The position numbers and the translations under genes are program-made. The notes below the pieces were generated by a model. That model was not told the origin of the DNA and made no database searches. It saw only the letters and a program-made list of their open reading frames with translations. 64,000 nt of DNA, taken from the NCBI RefSeq assembly GCF_002080415.1, contig NZ_CP020474.1, positions 744,001-808,000 of the forward strand, in the 5' to 3' direction. Shown here one piece after another: positions 43,813 through 55,262 of the stretch. The stretch's first letter is position 1. Each line of letters opens with the position of its first letter. This stretch comes from Roseovarius mucosus. GTDB lineage: Bacteria > Pseudomonadota > Alphaproteobacteria > Rhodobacterales > Rhodobacteraceae.

Positions 43813-46023
43813 TCAGCCGCTTACCGCCCGCGCCGCCGCAACCACCGCCTGCCCCAGCGCCAGACCGCCATCATTGGCAGGCGTGCCGCGATGGATCAGC
43901 ACCGGCACATCCCCCAACGCCGCAAGGGTCAAGTCCAACAAGAGCGCATTCTGAAAACACCCGCCCGAAAGCGCCACAGCGTCCGCCTCCCCCGCCTCGA
44001 CCAGCGCCCGCGCGCGGGCTGCAAATCCCCGCGCCAGCCCAGCATGAAACCGCCCCGCCATCACCTCCGCCGATAGCCCCGCGTCACGGTCCCGTGCCCA
44101 TTCCCGCCAGAGCGGCGCGGTCTCGATATTCCCCTGCGTGCCGCCCAATGGATAGGCCACCCCATCGGGGCGCGCCCGCGCCTCCAACCCCATCGCGGCC
44201 TCGCCCTCATAGGTTTGCGCGCCGTCAAATCCAAGCACCGCCGCAAAGGCATCAAAAAGCCGACCCGCCGATGAGGTCAGCGGCGCATTGACCCCGGCCC
44301 GTATCGCCTGCCGCAGCACCGCCAAGGGCCGTGTGCCAAACAGCTCATCGGCCAGATGCCCCAACCCCGCCGCATCCAGCTGCGCCAGCGCAACGCGCCA
44401 TGGCTCGCGGCTTGCCCGGTCGCCCCCCGGCATCGCGACCGGGGTCAACCAGCCGCGCCGCTCAAACCCCAGATAATCGCCCAGCAATACCTCACCGCCC
44501 CAGATCGTGCCATCGGGCCCCAATCCCACCCCGTCCAGCACGATCCCCGCCACCCGGCCCGCCGCCAAGGGCCAACCATTTTCGGCCATGCAGGCCGCCA
44601 TATGCGCGTGATGATGCTGCACTTCGATCACCGGCACGCCTCGCGCATGGGCCGCCTGCGTCGCGCGGTATCCGGGGTGCGGATCGCAGGCCACAATGTC
44701 AGGCCAATGATCGAACAGCGCCGCATAATCGGCCTCCGCCGCCAGAAACGCCTCCCATGTCAGCGCCTCGTCCAACTCGCCCAGATGATGCCCCAAGAGC
44801 GCCTGACCGCTTTTCACCAAACAGAGCGCGGCCTTCATCTGCCCGCCATAGGCCAGGACCTGCGGCGCGCCCTCAAACCCCACAGGCAGGGGCAGCGTGC
44901 CCGGCACCCTCCCCCGCGCGCGGCGCAGCACCATCGGCGGCGCGGCGCGCTCCACGCTGTCATCCAGCCGCCGGGCAATCGCGCGGTCATGCATCAAAAA
45001 CGCATCCACGAAACCGCCCAGCGTCTCGCGGGCCTCCTCGTTGCCAATCACCTGCGGCTCACCCGACAGATTGCCCGAGGTCATCACCAAAGGCCCGCCA
45101 AATTCCGCGATCAACAGATGATGCAACGGCGTGTAGGGCAGCATCCAACCCAGCACCGCCTGCCCCGGCGCCACCGCCTCGGGCAAGACCTCCGCCCTCT
45201 TGCGCAACAAAACAATCGGGGCCGCAGGGTCGCGCAAAAGCGCCGCCTCCTCCTCTGACACGGCACAGACCGCCCGGATCATCGCCAACGTCCCCATCAG
45301 CGCAAAGGGCTTGCCCGGTCGCCGCTTGCGCGCCCGCAACCGCGCCACGGCCTCGCCGCTCCCTGCATCACAGGCCAGATGAAACCCGCCCAACCCCTTG
45401 ACCGCAATACTCCCCCCCGCCCGCAGTACCGCCACAGCCCCCGCAACGGCATCGCCCCCCCCCGGCTCCAGCCAAACCCTCGGGCCACATTCAGGACAGG
45501 CCACGGGCTGCGCATGAAACCGCCGGTCGGCGGGGTCTTCATATTCGGCGCGACAGGCGTCGCACATCGGAAACGCCGCCATCGTGGTGCGCGCCCGGTC
45601 ATAGGGCAGCCCCTGCAAAATGGTGAAGCGCGGCCCGCAATGGGTGCAATTGGTAAAGGCATAGCCCTGCCTGCGTCCCGGCGCGAAAACCTCCGCCACA
45701 CAGTCGGGACACGTCGCCGCATCGGGGGTCACCCGCGTTTCGGCCCCCACGCCCCGGCTTGGCGCAATCTCGAACCCGTCGGGCAGATCGAACACCGCCA
45801 CCTCGTGCAAAACCGCATCGACCCGCGCCAAAACCGGCGCGCGCGCGGGAATAGCCGCCACGAATGCCGTCAGACCTTCGCCCGCCGCCTCGATCAACAC
45901 CCCCTCAGGATCGTTGAACACGCGGCCACGCAGCCCCATTTGCCGCGCCAACTGCCAGATATAGGGGCGAAATCCCACACCCTGCACCTGCCCCCGCACC
46001 CGGATACGCCAGCCTTCATCCAT
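43813..46023 (-). CDS. hypF: Carbamoyltransferase HypF
   Basis: Makes the carbamoyl group for HypE from carbamoyl phosphate and ATP, the first step to the CN ligands; 736 aa. Domains in order: acylphosphatase (VRGQVQGVGFRPYIWQLA, residues 8-90); two zinc fingers with CPDC/CTHC and CDAC/CPEC; YrdC-like domain (GSIAVKGLGGFHLACDA); and Kae1-like carbamoyltransferase with HHHAHMAACMAE and LSGGCFQNALL. The ATG at 46023 has AAAGG upstream and is preferred over the start five codons earlier. It is placed between hupV and hupS as in R. capsulatus. Confidence 0.96.
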   Translation of the reverse strand: MDEGWRIRVRGQVQGVGFRPYIWQLARQMGLRGRVFNDPEGVLIEAAGEGLTAFVAAIPARAPVLARVDAVLHEVAVFDLPDGFEIAPSRGVGAETRVTPDAATCPDCVAEVFAPGRRQGYAFTNCTHCGPRFTILQGLPYDRARTTMAAFPMCDACRAEYEDPADRRFHAQPVACPECGPRVWLEPGGGDAVAGAVAVLRAGGSIAVKGLGGFHLACDAGSGEAVARLRARKRRPGKPFALMGTLAMIRAVCAVSEEEAALLRDPAAPIVLLRKRAEVLPEAVAPGQAVLGWMLPYTPLHHLLIAEFGGPLVMTSGNLSGEPQVIGNEEARETLGGFVDAFLMHDRAIARRLDDSVERAAPPMVLRRARGRVPGTLPLPVGFEGAPQVLAYGGQMKAALCLVKSGQALLGHHLGELDEALTWEAFLAAEADYAALFDHWPDIVACDPHPGYRATQAAHARGVPVIEVQHHHAHMAACMAENGWPLAAGRVAGIVLDGVGLGPDGTIWGGEVLLGDYLGFERRGWLTPVAMPGGDRASREPWRVALAQLDAAGLGHLADELFGTRPLAVLRQAIRAGVNAPLTSSAGRLFDAFAAVLGFDGAQTYEGEAAMGLEARARPDGVAYPLGGTQGNIETAPLWREWARDRDAGLSAEVMAGRFHAGLARGFAARARALVEAGEADAVALSGGCFQNALLLDLTLAALGDVPVLIHRGTPANDGGLALGQAVVAAARAVSG

Positions 46024-46030
46024 AGCCCGG

Positions 46031-46104
46031 CCTTTCATCTGGCCTCAAATACCTCGGGGGGGTCGCGCCATCGGCGCGACGGGGGCAGCGCCCCCACGCC
46101 CCGC
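46031..46104 (-). repeat. Intergenic hairpin repeat between hupV and hypF (family 2, degenerate)
   Basis: On the minus strand, right after the hupV stop, GGGGGCGCTGCCCCC and GTCGCGCC-GAT-GGCGCGAC fold into two perfect hairpins. They are followed by GAGGTATTTGAGGCCAGATG, which ends at the hypF ribosome-binding region. The layout (stop codon, GC hairpins, GTATTT stretch, next start) is the same as between hypD and hypE. Confidence 0.6.
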
Positions 46105-47535
46105 TCAATGCACCGTGCAAACCATGCAGGGATCAAAACTGCGCACAATATGCTGCACGGCAATCGGCGTCTCCTCGCCCGGCTGCACCTCTGCGCCGAC
46201 CAGTGCCGCCTCAAGCGGCCCCGGCACGCCGCCCGCATCGCGCGGGCTGAAATTCCATGTGGTCGGCGCGATGATCTGCCAAGATGCAATGCGCCCCTTT
46301 TCAATCCGGCACCAATGGCCCAGCGCGCCGCGCGCCGCCTCTACCAAACCTTCCCCCACCCCGTCACGCGGCGGGGCCCAGTCGGCCATGAACCTTGCTG
46401 CAGGATCAATCCCGGCCAGCCTCTCCTCCATCCCCACCTGCGTGCGCGCAATCTCCAACAGCCGCCCGATGATCCGCGCCCGCACCCCGCCCTCGCTCGC
46501 CATGGCCCGCGCCAAAGGATGCCCATCCACCACTTGCCGAGCCAGCGCGCCGGTCTCATAGCCCAAGCCCCCCAGTCGCGGGGCCTTGCACCAGCTATAG
46601 CCGGGATCACGCATCGCCTCGTCGGGCACGGTCTGCCCCGCCTCCGGATGCACCGCCTCGCCCAGCATCCAGGCATGGCTCAGATCCTCGGTGATCTGCG
46701 CGGTCTGCAGAACCCCAAGCGCACCCCCAGCCCAAATACCGCGCGCAAAGACCGGCCCTTCACCACTCGGATATGCGCCATAAGACAGATAGCGCCCAGA
46801 TCCCTGCCCCATCCCCGCCAGATCTAGGTCGGCGGCAATCTCCAAGAAAAGCCCCACATCCCCAGTGTCCCACGCCTCCAGCGCAGCGACACTCTCCAAG
46901 GCGATGAACGCCTCCAGCGGCGCGCCGAACATCTCGGCTTCCAGATAGGCGCGAAAGGCCCGCAAACTGGCCTGCATCCGCAGCTTGTCGCGCAGGGAGG
47001 GCGCGCGCGTGACCCCTCCAGGCTGAATGGCCAGCGTATGCGGCCACTTGCCCCCCAAAAGGCCCACGATATGCAAAAGCCGCGCCCGCGCCTCCAGCGC
47101 CCCATGCAGCGCCGAGCCTTGCATCGCCGTGAACCGCGCCACGGTGCGGGCATGCCAACGCCGCCCAGCATAAACGCTGCGCGCGAAATCGGGCATGAAG
47201 AACAGGTTGAAATGCGTCATGTGATCGGCCTGGTTCTCGACCATATGCAAAAGCGCCGCCACCTTCTCGCCCTCAGGGGCCGGCACCACGCCCGCCGCCT
47301 GCGCCAAGGCCCGTGCCGCCGCCGCCGATTGGCTGATGGAACAGATCCCGCAAATGCGCGGCGTGATGGTCAGCGCATCCATTGCCCCCTTGCCCAACAG
47401 CATCCGCTCGAACCCGCGAAACATCGGCGAATTCACCTGCGCAGACCGCACCCGGCCCTCGGCCACATCCAGCCGGATTTCCAGATCCCCCTCGACCCGG
47501 TTGAACGGGCCAACCAAAAGCTGCGTGTCGCTCAT
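46105..47535 (-). CDS. hupV: Regulatory (H2-sensing) hydrogenase large subunit
   Basis: Large subunit of the cytoplasmic H2 sensor; 476 aa. NiFe ligands lie in RICGICSISQS (residues about 60-70) and the terminal DPCMVCTVH. The protein ends exactly at that His, with no cleavable tail, so HupD is not needed, the hallmark of group 2b sensors. The start overlaps the hupU stop by 4 bp. Together with HupU it controls HupT. Confidence 0.97.
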   Translation of the reverse strand: MSDTQLLVGPFNRVEGDLEIRLDVAEGRVRSAQVNSPMFRGFERMLLGKGAMDALTITPRICGICSISQSAAAARALAQAAGVVPAPEGEKVAALLHMVENQADHMTHFNLFFMPDFARSVYAGRRWHARTVARFTAMQGSALHGALEARARLLHIVGLLGGKWPHTLAIQPGGVTRAPSLRDKLRMQASLRAFRAYLEAEMFGAPLEAFIALESVAALEAWDTGDVGLFLEIAADLDLAGMGQGSGRYLSYGAYPSGEGPVFARGIWAGGALGVLQTAQITEDLSHAWMLGEAVHPEAGQTVPDEAMRDPGYSWCKAPRLGGLGYETGALARQVVDGHPLARAMASEGGVRARIIGRLLEIARTQVGMEERLAGIDPAARFMADWAPPRDGVGEGLVEAARGALGHWCRIEKGRIASWQIIAPTTWNFSPRDAGGVPGPLEAALVGAEVQPGEETPIAVQHIVRSFDPCMVCTVH

Positions 47536-48524
47536 GGCTTGGGTTTCTTGAGGCTGGGGGGCACGGTGATCCGGTCGGCCACCGCATTGCGCGCGATGCG
47601 CGGCGGGGTCGCAGCCTTCGACAGGCTCGCCAGTGCCATGAACCAGGCTTTTGGCATGTCAGACGGCAGGCCCACCGGGATGCCTGCGAATTTCGGCGTC
47701 TCGGCAAAGCCGTGGCCCGGTTCCTCGAATTCCGGCGCGGTGCAGTTGATGCACGGATAGCCCGCCCGCGTGCAACTGCCCTCTCCATTCCAGCCGCGAA
47801 TATTGCAATCCCCCACCGCCTGTGTGCCGACACAGCCCAGATGCTCCATCATACAGCCCATTTCCGACAGATGCGTCGCACTGGCCTTGTATTCATAAAA
47901 CTCATTCTTGGGACAGGCATGATGCACCAGATGATCCGCATAGAAACGCGGCCGCCCATAACCATCAAGCATCTCTGCCCGCATCTCGCCCGCTGCCAGC
48001 ATCAAAAGCGTCTCTGTCACCCAATCCGGATGTGTGGGGCAGCCCGCCACATTGATCACCGGCAGGCCCGAGCGTGACCGAAACTCCGCCGCCAGCGCGC
48101 CGCCCACATGCGCCCCGTCATATTGTACGCCCACCGCATCGGCAGGATTCTCACCCGCCGAGGTGACGCCGCCATAGGTGGCACAGGTGCCCACCGCCAC
48201 CACATGCCCCGCGCGCGGTGCCAGATCCCGCAGCCAGTCCAACATCGACCGCCCCGTGCCCGCCAGCATGTGAAACCGCCCGGTGCCATTGGGCCCCCGC
48301 AGAATAGATCCCTCAACACAGAGAATATCGAGCGTTTGACGCTCCTCGCGAATATCCTCCAACATGCGCCGCACCGGCGCGCCGGTGGCCTCGCTCAGTG
48401 TCGGATGCCACAGAAATTCCAATCCCGCCCCCGCCAGCAAAGCCAGCACATTGGGGTCCTCTGCACAGAGAAGCGACATAGTGCAGCCCCCACAGCCCCC
48501 CGATTGCAGCCAAAGAATATTCAT
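47532..48524 (-). CDS. hupU: Regulatory (H2-sensing) hydrogenase small subunit
   Basis: Fe-S subunit of the H2 sensor; 330 aa. It begins directly with MNILWLQSGGCGGCTMSLL, so it has no Tat signal and stays in the cytoplasm, unlike HupS. Other cluster ligands are in VAVGTCATYGG, VNVAGCPTHPDW and GSCTRAGYPCINCTAPEF. Overlaps both hupT and hupV by 4 bp. Confidence 0.97.
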   Translation of the reverse strand: MNILWLQSGGCGGCTMSLLCAEDPNVLALLAGAGLEFLWHPTLSEATGAPVRRMLEDIREERQTLDILCVEGSILRGPNGTGRFHMLAGTGRSMLDWLRDLAPRAGHVVAVGTCATYGGVTSAGENPADAVGVQYDGAHVGGALAAEFRSRSGLPVINVAGCPTHPDWVTETLLMLAAGEMRAEMLDGYGRPRFYADHLVHHACPKNEFYEYKASATHLSEMGCMMEHLGCVGTQAVGDCNIRGWNGEGSCTRAGYPCINCTAPEFEEPGHGFAETPKFAGIPVGLPSDMPKAWFMALASLSKAATPPRIARNAVADRITVPPSLKKPKP

Positions 48525-49834
48525 GCCGCCCCTCCTCGTGGCAGGCTCAGGCGGAAACAGGCCCCCGGCCCGGCCCGCTCGACCAGTTCCAACGTGCCGC
48601 CATGTTCCTCGACAATCTTGTGCGAGATTGACAGGCCAAGCCCCGTGCCCTTGCCCACCTCCTTGGTGGTATAGAACGGATCGAAAATCGCCTGCGCATC
48701 CGCCGCCGCAATCCCCGGCCCCGTGTCGGATATCTCGAGCACCGCGCGCCCCCCCTCGTCACGCAGGTCAAGCCGCAACGCGGGTGCCTCCATCCCGTCC
48801 ATCGCATCCACCGCATTTTGCACGAGGTTCATCAACACCTGCTGGATATGCCCCGGTCGCCCCCGCACCATGCAGGGCGCCTGCCCCTCATAGCTGATCC
48901 GCAGATCGGATTTGCTGCCGCGCTCAATCCAGTTGACGGCGATGCGCGCTGTCTCGAGCAGATCGAAATCGGTCATCTCTCCCGCCCCATCCGCCGACAG
49001 CCGGCGCAAATCCTCGACAATATCGCGGACCCGCTCGGCCCCATCGCGCGCGCCCTGCACCACATGCGCAAGGTTCTTAAGATTGCGATCCAGCTTCAAC
49101 GCCTCGCGCAGCGCCACCAATTCCTCGCGGCTCGCCCCCGCCTGAACCCGCTCGAAATAGGTCTCGAACTGCGTCAGGTACTTCTCCAGCGTATGGGTAT
49201 TGGCATAGACGAAACTGATCGGGTTGTTCAGCTCATGCGCCACCCCGGCCAGCAACCGCCCCAGAGAGGCCATCTTTTCATTGCGCACCAACTGACCTTG
49301 GGTCTGTTTCAGCGCCTCATGGCTGCGCTCAAGCTCTGCATAGGCCCGCTTGAGCGCCCCCAGTGGCCGCCCCGTCAGCACAACGCCCGTGCTTTTGCGG
49401 CGGCGGTCAAGCTGCGGTGCGATGCTGAACTCCACCGGCTCCAAACCATCGGGCGTGATCAGATCCGCGCTCTGGGTATGGGTGCGGCGCAGGGCGACCG
49501 TTTCGGCCATCGCGGCACTCAATCCCCCGGTGTCGGCCTCGGCCACAAAGTCGCGCAAGGGCCGCCCCACCAGATCGGCCACCTCGATCCCCACAAGGTT
49601 GCAAAATGACGCGCTGGCATCGGCAATCGCGCCATGCTTGTCAGCCACCACCAGATAATCACTGATCGACACCATGATCGAGGACAGGAAATGCCGCAGA
49701 TTGGTCAGCTCCGCATTGCGGCTCTCCAACTGCTCCTGATAATCGACCAGCTCCGCATAGGTCCGGTCCATGGCGCGCAAGACATCAACCCAGGTCTGGT
49801 CGCCCAAATCCTTGCGCAGATCATCGATTCCCAT
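48521..49834 (-). CDS. hupT: Sensor histidine kinase HupT
   Basis: A 437-aa soluble kinase that phosphorylates HupR and is held in check by H2-loaded HupUV. There is no membrane segment. N-terminal coiled coil (residues about 25-50), PAS domain (about 50-155, starting ISDYLVVADKHGAIADAS), then the H box with His200 in GVAHELNNPISF. The ATP-binding domain has DTGPGIA and GKGTGLGLSISHKIVEEHGG. First gene of the hup cluster; its promoter would lie in the 124 bp between eno and 49834. Confidence 0.96.
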   Translation of the reverse strand: MGIDDLRKDLGDQTWVDVLRAMDRTYAELVDYQEQLESRNAELTNLRHFLSSIMVSISDYLVVADKHGAIADASASFCNLVGIEVADLVGRPLRDFVAEADTGGLSAAMAETVALRRTHTQSADLITPDGLEPVEFSIAPQLDRRRKSTGVVLTGRPLGALKRAYAELERSHEALKQTQGQLVRNEKMASLGRLLAGVAHELNNPISFVYANTHTLEKYLTQFETYFERVQAGASREELVALREALKLDRNLKNLAHVVQGARDGAERVRDIVEDLRRLSADGAGEMTDFDLLETARIAVNWIERGSKSDLRISYEGQAPCMVRGRPGHIQQVLMNLVQNAVDAMDGMEAPALRLDLRDEGGRAVLEISDTGPGIAAADAQAIFDPFYTTKEVGKGTGLGLSISHKIVEEHGGTLELVERAGPGACFRLSLPRGGAA

Positions 49835-49897
49835 GCCAGACCAGCCTCCGGGCCAAGACGCCTCAGCGCGCCTTGACCAAGCCTAAAACCAATCCGG

Positions 49898-49958
49898 GAA
49901 AAACAAAAGCGCCACGCAGAGGGGAACGGAATTTTACAATCCGCCCCCCCACGCGCGC

Positions 49959-49961
<3 letters not shown>
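49898..49961 (-). terminator. Probable terminator after enolase
   Basis: On the minus strand the eno stop region AAGCGC pairs with GCGCTT, which runs into TTGTTTTT; an imperfect inner stem (GGGG..CGGA / TCCG..CCCC) lies between. It would insulate hupT from eno read-through. Confidence 0.45.
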
Positions 49962-51272
<1,311 letters not shown>

Positions 51273-51323
51273 TTAGCAAGTTTTCCACGCTTTGCAAACG
51301 CAGCAGAGCCGCAAACCCCGCCC

Positions 51324-52451
51324 CTACTCCGCCGCCTGCGCCGCTGTCTCTGCGTCAATCTCGGCGGCCCGCCGCTCGACCTGTTCGACGATGTGGTCGA
51401 TCATCTGGGCATTGTCCATCCGGTGGCTCTGCTTGCCCGCCAGATAGACCATGCCATTGCCCGCCCCGCCGCCGGTAAAGCCGACATCGGTCATCAGCGC
51501 CTCACCGGGGCCATTGACCACGCAACCGATGATGCTCAGGCTCATCGGCGTCTTGATATGCTCCAGCCGCTTTTCCAGCGCCTCGACCGTCTTGATCACG
51601 TCAAACCCCTGCCGCGCGCAGGACGGGCAAGAGATGATATTCACCCCCCGATGCCGCAGCCCCAGCGATTTCAGGATTTCATAGCCAACCTTGACCTCTT
51701 CCACCGGATCAGCCGACAGGGAAACCCGGATCGTATCGCCAATCCCCATCCACAACAGGTTGCCCAGACCAATCGCGCTCTTGATCGTGCCCGACATGAG
51801 GCCGCCCGCCTCGGTGATGCCAAGGTGAATGGGCGCGTCCGTGGCCTCGGCCAGTTGCTGATAGGCGGCGGCGGCCATGAACACATCCGACGCTTTCACA
51901 CTGATCTTGAACTCGTGGAAATCATTGTCTTGCAGAATACGGATATGCTCCAACCCGGACTCGACCATCGCATCGGGGCACGGCTCGCCATATTTATCCA
52001 AAAGGTGCTTTTCCAGCGACCCGGCATTCACGCCAATCCGCATCGAACAGCCATGATCCCGTGCTGCCGCGATCACCTCGCGCACGCGGCGCGCATCGCC
52101 GATATTGCCCGGATTGATCCGCAGGCACGCGGCCCCCGCCTCGGCTGCCTCAATGCCGCGCCGATAGTGGAAATGGATATCCGCCACAATCGGCACCGGG
52201 CTTTCGCGCACGATATCTTTCAGCGCCTTCGCCGATGCCTCATCCGGCACCGAGACCCGGACAATATCCGCACCCGCATCGGCGGCCGCCTGCACCTGTG
52301 CCACCGTGCCCGCCACATCGGTGGTCAGGGTGTTGGTCATCGTCTGCACGGTGATCGGCGCATCGCCCCCGACAGGGACATTGCCCACCATGATCTGACG
52401 GGATTTGCGGCGGTAGATATTGCGCCACGGGCGGATATGATTGAGCGACAT
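51324..52451 (-). CDS. ispG: 4-hydroxy-3-methylbut-2-en-1-yl diphosphate synthase IspG
   Basis: A [4Fe-4S] enzyme of the non-mevalonate isoprenoid pathway; 375 aa. N-terminal TIM-barrel segments are [15 protein letters not shown] and [11 protein letters not shown]. The C-terminal cluster ligands are in [14 protein letters not shown] and [11 protein letters not shown]. It follows the RodZ-like gene by 78 bp, an arrangement common in Rhodobacteraceae, and may share its transcript. Confidence 0.97.
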   Translation of the reverse strand: MSLNHIRPWRNIYRRKSRQIMVGNVPVGGDAPITVQTMTNTLTTDVAGTVAQVQAAADAGADIVRVSVPDEASAKALKDIVRESPVPIVADIHFHYRRGIEAAEAGAACLRINPGNIGDARRVREVIAAARDHGCSMRIGVNAGSLEKHLLDKYGEPCPDAMVESGLEHIRILQDNDFHEFKISVKASDVFMAAAAYQQLAEATDAPIHLGITEAGGLMSGTIKSAIGLGNLLWMGIGDTIRVSLSADPVEEVKVGYEILKSLGLRHRGVNIISCPSCARQGFDVIKTVEALEKRLEHIKTPMSLSIIGCVVNGPGEALMTDVGFTGGGAGNGMVYLAGKQSHRMDNAQMIDHIVEQVERRAAEIDAETAAQAAE

Positions 52452-52529
52452 CGCGTCGGGCCCCGTTCGTCTAAAGGTGACTTTCCCACACGATAAACCG
52501 TGCCGGGGTCAGGGGCAATCGCGTGTCGC

Positions 52530-53768
52530 TTATTGCTGCGGAACAGCCTCAGGCGCGATCTGCGCCTCGGCCACATACCGCATCAAATCCTGATCTGCTG
52601 TGATATCGGCCAAGGCATAGCGCCCGGTCAGCCCCTCTGCCGTCAGCGCCAACCCCGAAGTGACCGCCCCTCGTGTGCCCGCAGGCCCATAGTGCTGCCC
52701 GTTCACGGCGAAATAAATCGCGCCCGATTCGCCCACACGCAGCGTCGGCGGTTCTTCCGTCGCAGGCACCGGATAGGTATCACCCGCGTTCAGAATACCC
52801 TCAAAGATCACGCTGCCATCAGCGGCACGCACCCGCACCCAGGCCGGGCGCACCGCAACTACCTGGACCTCTGCCAAATTTCCGGCCACCACCTGCGGCC
52901 GGTTCGGGCCGGGCGCGTCAAAGTCTTGTGCCTCGCGCAGGGCCAGCGCAATGCCACTGTCGCGATCCGCCTCTGGGGCGACCGGGCTCAGCGTGCCCAC
53001 TTCGCGCGGATCAAGCGTGGAAATCGGCGCATCCCGCGCCACCATAACCGGCACATCCAGCGCCTTGGGCCGGTACAGCCGGCTCAACCGTTCATCGCGC
53101 GGCGGCTGAAACACGCCCGACGCGGCCTCCTCGCCCTGAGGCAGATCATCGGCAATCACCGCAGCCCCGCTCAACGGGTCAAGATCGGCCAAGACAACTG
53201 GTGTATTCTCTACCGGCGCAAGCTGCACCTGCTGCACCTGCCGCAATACGCTCCACCCGCCATACCCAATCGCCCCGATCAGCACGACCAGCACCAGCGC
53301 CGATCCAATCGCCCCCGGCTCGATCCGCGACAGGAAACTCTCTGAGGCAGGCAGGAATGGCGTATTGGGCGACACCAACGGATCTTGCAGCGCCGCCTTG
53401 CGCTGCTTGACAGGGCCAGCCTTGCGGATCGAAGACGCCTCTGCCGACATCCCATGGGCAATCGAAAACCCGGATTCGTCGCAAAACACCTTGAACGCCT
53501 GATCTGGGTCCATACCCAGATAGCGCGCATAGGACCGGACATAGCCGGGAATGAAACCGGGGGTATCAAAGGCGGACGGATCACAATTTTCAATCGCGGC
53601 CACGTAATTGGCCTTGATCCGCAGCTCACGTTCCACATCCAGTAGGGATTTTCCAAGCGTCGCGCGCTCACCGCGCATCAAATCGCCAAGGCGCAATTCA
53701 AAAGCGTCAAAGCCTCGGGCTTCAACCTCTTCTACTTCGGCCTTCCGCGAAAATCGCCGCCCGATCAT
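52530..53768 (-). CDS. RodZ-like helix-turn-helix membrane protein (DUF4115)
   Basis: A 412-aa protein. Residues about 20-95 form an XRE-like helix-turn-helix (GKSLLDVERELRIKANYVAA, GYVRSYARYLG). A single membrane helix lies near residues 155-178 (IGSALVLVVLIGAIGYGGW), and a long Pro/Ala-rich periplasmic part leads to a C-terminal DUF4115 domain (VQVVAVRPAWVRVRAADG, ILNAGDTYPVP). This architecture is that of RodZ, the MreB-binding cell-shape protein, although alphaproteobacterial members are diverged. The start at 53768 is supported by a GGCAGGGG stretch; an in-frame start 28 codons upstream is possible. Confidence 0.88.
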   Translation of the reverse strand: MIGRRFSRKAEVEEVEARGFDAFELRLGDLMRGERATLGKSLLDVERELRIKANYVAAIENCDPSAFDTPGFIPGYVRSYARYLGMDPDQAFKVFCDESGFSIAHGMSAEASSIRKAGPVKQRKAALQDPLVSPNTPFLPASESFLSRIEPGAIGSALVLVVLIGAIGYGGWSVLRQVQQVQLAPVENTPVVLADLDPLSGAAVIADDLPQGEEAASGVFQPPRDERLSRLYRPKALDVPVMVARDAPISTLDPREVGTLSPVAPEADRDSGIALALREAQDFDAPGPNRPQVVAGNLAEVQVVAVRPAWVRVRAADGSVIFEGILNAGDTYPVPATEEPPTLRVGESGAIYFAVNGQHYGPAGTRGAVTSGLALTAEGLTGRYALADITADQDLMRYVAEAQIAPEAVPQQ

Positions 53769-53882
53769 GCGCCCCTGCCTCTCGAGTGTCTTGCCCAGCT
53801 GCCCAAATGTCCCGATTCGAGCTCTGAACTTTTCTTTCTCAGACCGTAACACAAGGCAAGGTATAATGCACGTGCAGAGAGG

Positions 53883-55112
53883 TTAGCCCGCCAATTCGGC
53901 GCGATTCAGCGCACAGTGGCTCCAGAGCTCATCCATGGCGCGCACCAGCGCATCCATCTCTTTGGGGCCATGCACCGGCGAGGGTGTGAACCTCAGCCGC
54001 TCGGTGCCGCGCGGCACGGTCGGGAAATTGATCGGCTGCACATAAATGCCATAGCCTTCAAGCAGCATGTCGCTCAATTTCTTGGTATGCACCGGATCGC
54101 CCACGATCACCGGCACGATATGGCTGCCATGATCGATCATTGGCAGGCCCATCGCCTTGAGCCGCGTCTTGAGGATTTTCGCCTGAGTCTGATGCTGCGC
54201 CCGCAGCGCCGCGCCCTCCGCCGTCTTCAGAAATGCAACCGAGGCACTGGCCCCCGCCGCCAACGCAGGTGCCAGCGAGGTCGAGAAAATGAAGCCCGGC
54301 GCATAGGACCGAACCGCGTCGCACATCTTGGCGCTTGCCGCGATATAGCCGCCCATCACCCCATAGGCCTTGGCCAAGGTGCCATTGATGATATCCAGCC
54401 GATGCATCAGCCGGTCCCGCTCGCAAATCCCCGCCCCGCGCGCGCCATACATGCCCACCGCATGCACCTCATCGATATAGGTCAGCGCGCCGAACTCATC
54501 CGCAAGATCGCAAATCGCTTCAATCGGGCCAAAATCGCCATCCATCGAATAGACGCTCTCAAAGGCAATCAGCTTGGGTGCGGCGGGATCATCCGCCGCC
54601 ATCAGCTCGCGCAGATGTGCGACGTCATTATGCCGGAAAATCCGCTTGGCCCCGCCATTGCGGCGCACGCCTTCGATCATGCTGGCATGATTCAGCGCAT
54701 CGGAATAAATGATCAGCCCCGGAAAGAGCTTGGGCAGCGTGCTCAGCGTCGCGTCATTGGCGATATAGGCAGAGGTAAAAAGCAGCGCCGCTTCCTTGCC
54801 ATGCAGATCGGCCAATTCCGCCTCAAGCCGCTTGTGATATACCGTCGTGCCGGAAATATTGCGCGTGCCGCCCGATCCTGCGCCCGTGGCGTCAATCGCC
54901 TCATGCATCGCCGCAAGGACAACCGGATGCTGCCCCATGCCCAGATAATCGTTGCCACACCACACAGTGATCGGCTGCTCGGCCCCATCGGGCTTGCGCC
55001 ACACCGCATGGGGAAAATTGCCCTTCGTCCGCTCGATGTCGATAAAGGTGCGATAGCGACCTTCCTGATGCAAACGGTCGATCGCCTGATCCAGCTTGGC
55101 TTCGTAATCCAC
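53883..55112 (-). CDS. hemA: 5-aminolevulinate synthase
   Basis: A PLP enzyme that condenses glycine and succinyl-CoA to 5-aminolevulinate, the first step of tetrapyrrole synthesis (C4 route); 409 aa. The PLP-binding Lys is Lys248 in NGTLAKAYG, the same number as in R. capsulatus [29 protein letters not shown] and [12 protein letters not shown] match the family. It starts at GTG 55112 with AGGAAGGAAA upstream; 25 extra codons to 55187 are rejected. A consensus FNR box and an inverted repeat lie upstream. Confidence 0.97.
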   Translation of the reverse strand: MDYEAKLDQAIDRLHQEGRYRTFIDIERTKGNFPHAVWRKPDGAEQPITVWCGNDYLGMGQHPVVLAAMHEAIDATGAGSGGTRNISGTTVYHKRLEAELADLHGKEAALLFTSAYIANDATLSTLPKLFPGLIIYSDALNHASMIEGVRRNGGAKRIFRHNDVAHLRELMAADDPAAPKLIAFESVYSMDGDFGPIEAICDLADEFGALTYIDEVHAVGMYGARGAGICERDRLMHRLDIINGTLAKAYGVMGGYIAASAKMCDAVRSYAPGFIFSTSLAPALAAGASASVAFLKTAEGAALRAQHQTQAKILKTRLKAMGLPMIDHGSHIVPVIVGDPVHTKKLSDMLLEGYGIYVQPINFPTVPRGTERLRFTPSPVHGPKEMDALVRAMDELWSHCALNRAELAG

Positions 55113-55200
55113 TGGCGTTTCCTTCCTGATCGTCACCGGCAAACGGGGCCAGCCGTCCTTCGGGTCTTGGGCGGCGAACCGGGCCACCTATTCAATATTT

Positions 55201-55223
55201 GGAATGGATATAAAATACATTCC
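55201..55223. promoter_or_regulatory. Inverted repeat in the hemA promoter region
   Basis: GGAATG and CATTCC arms flank an 11-nt AT-only-like core (GATATAAAATA). The TATAAAAT-type core could be a -10 region and the arms an operator. It lies about 90 bp before the hemA GTG. Confidence 0.4.
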
Positions 55224-55262
55224 CCTCACGCAACAGGTTACAAATTGACGCTGCCCCCCACT

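Noticed and set aside
30546..49834. Hydrogenase cluster as a recently acquired island
   Set aside because: No integrase, tRNA junction, direct repeat or clear base-composition break is seen at either edge (ExoD and enolase); only phylogeny could decide.
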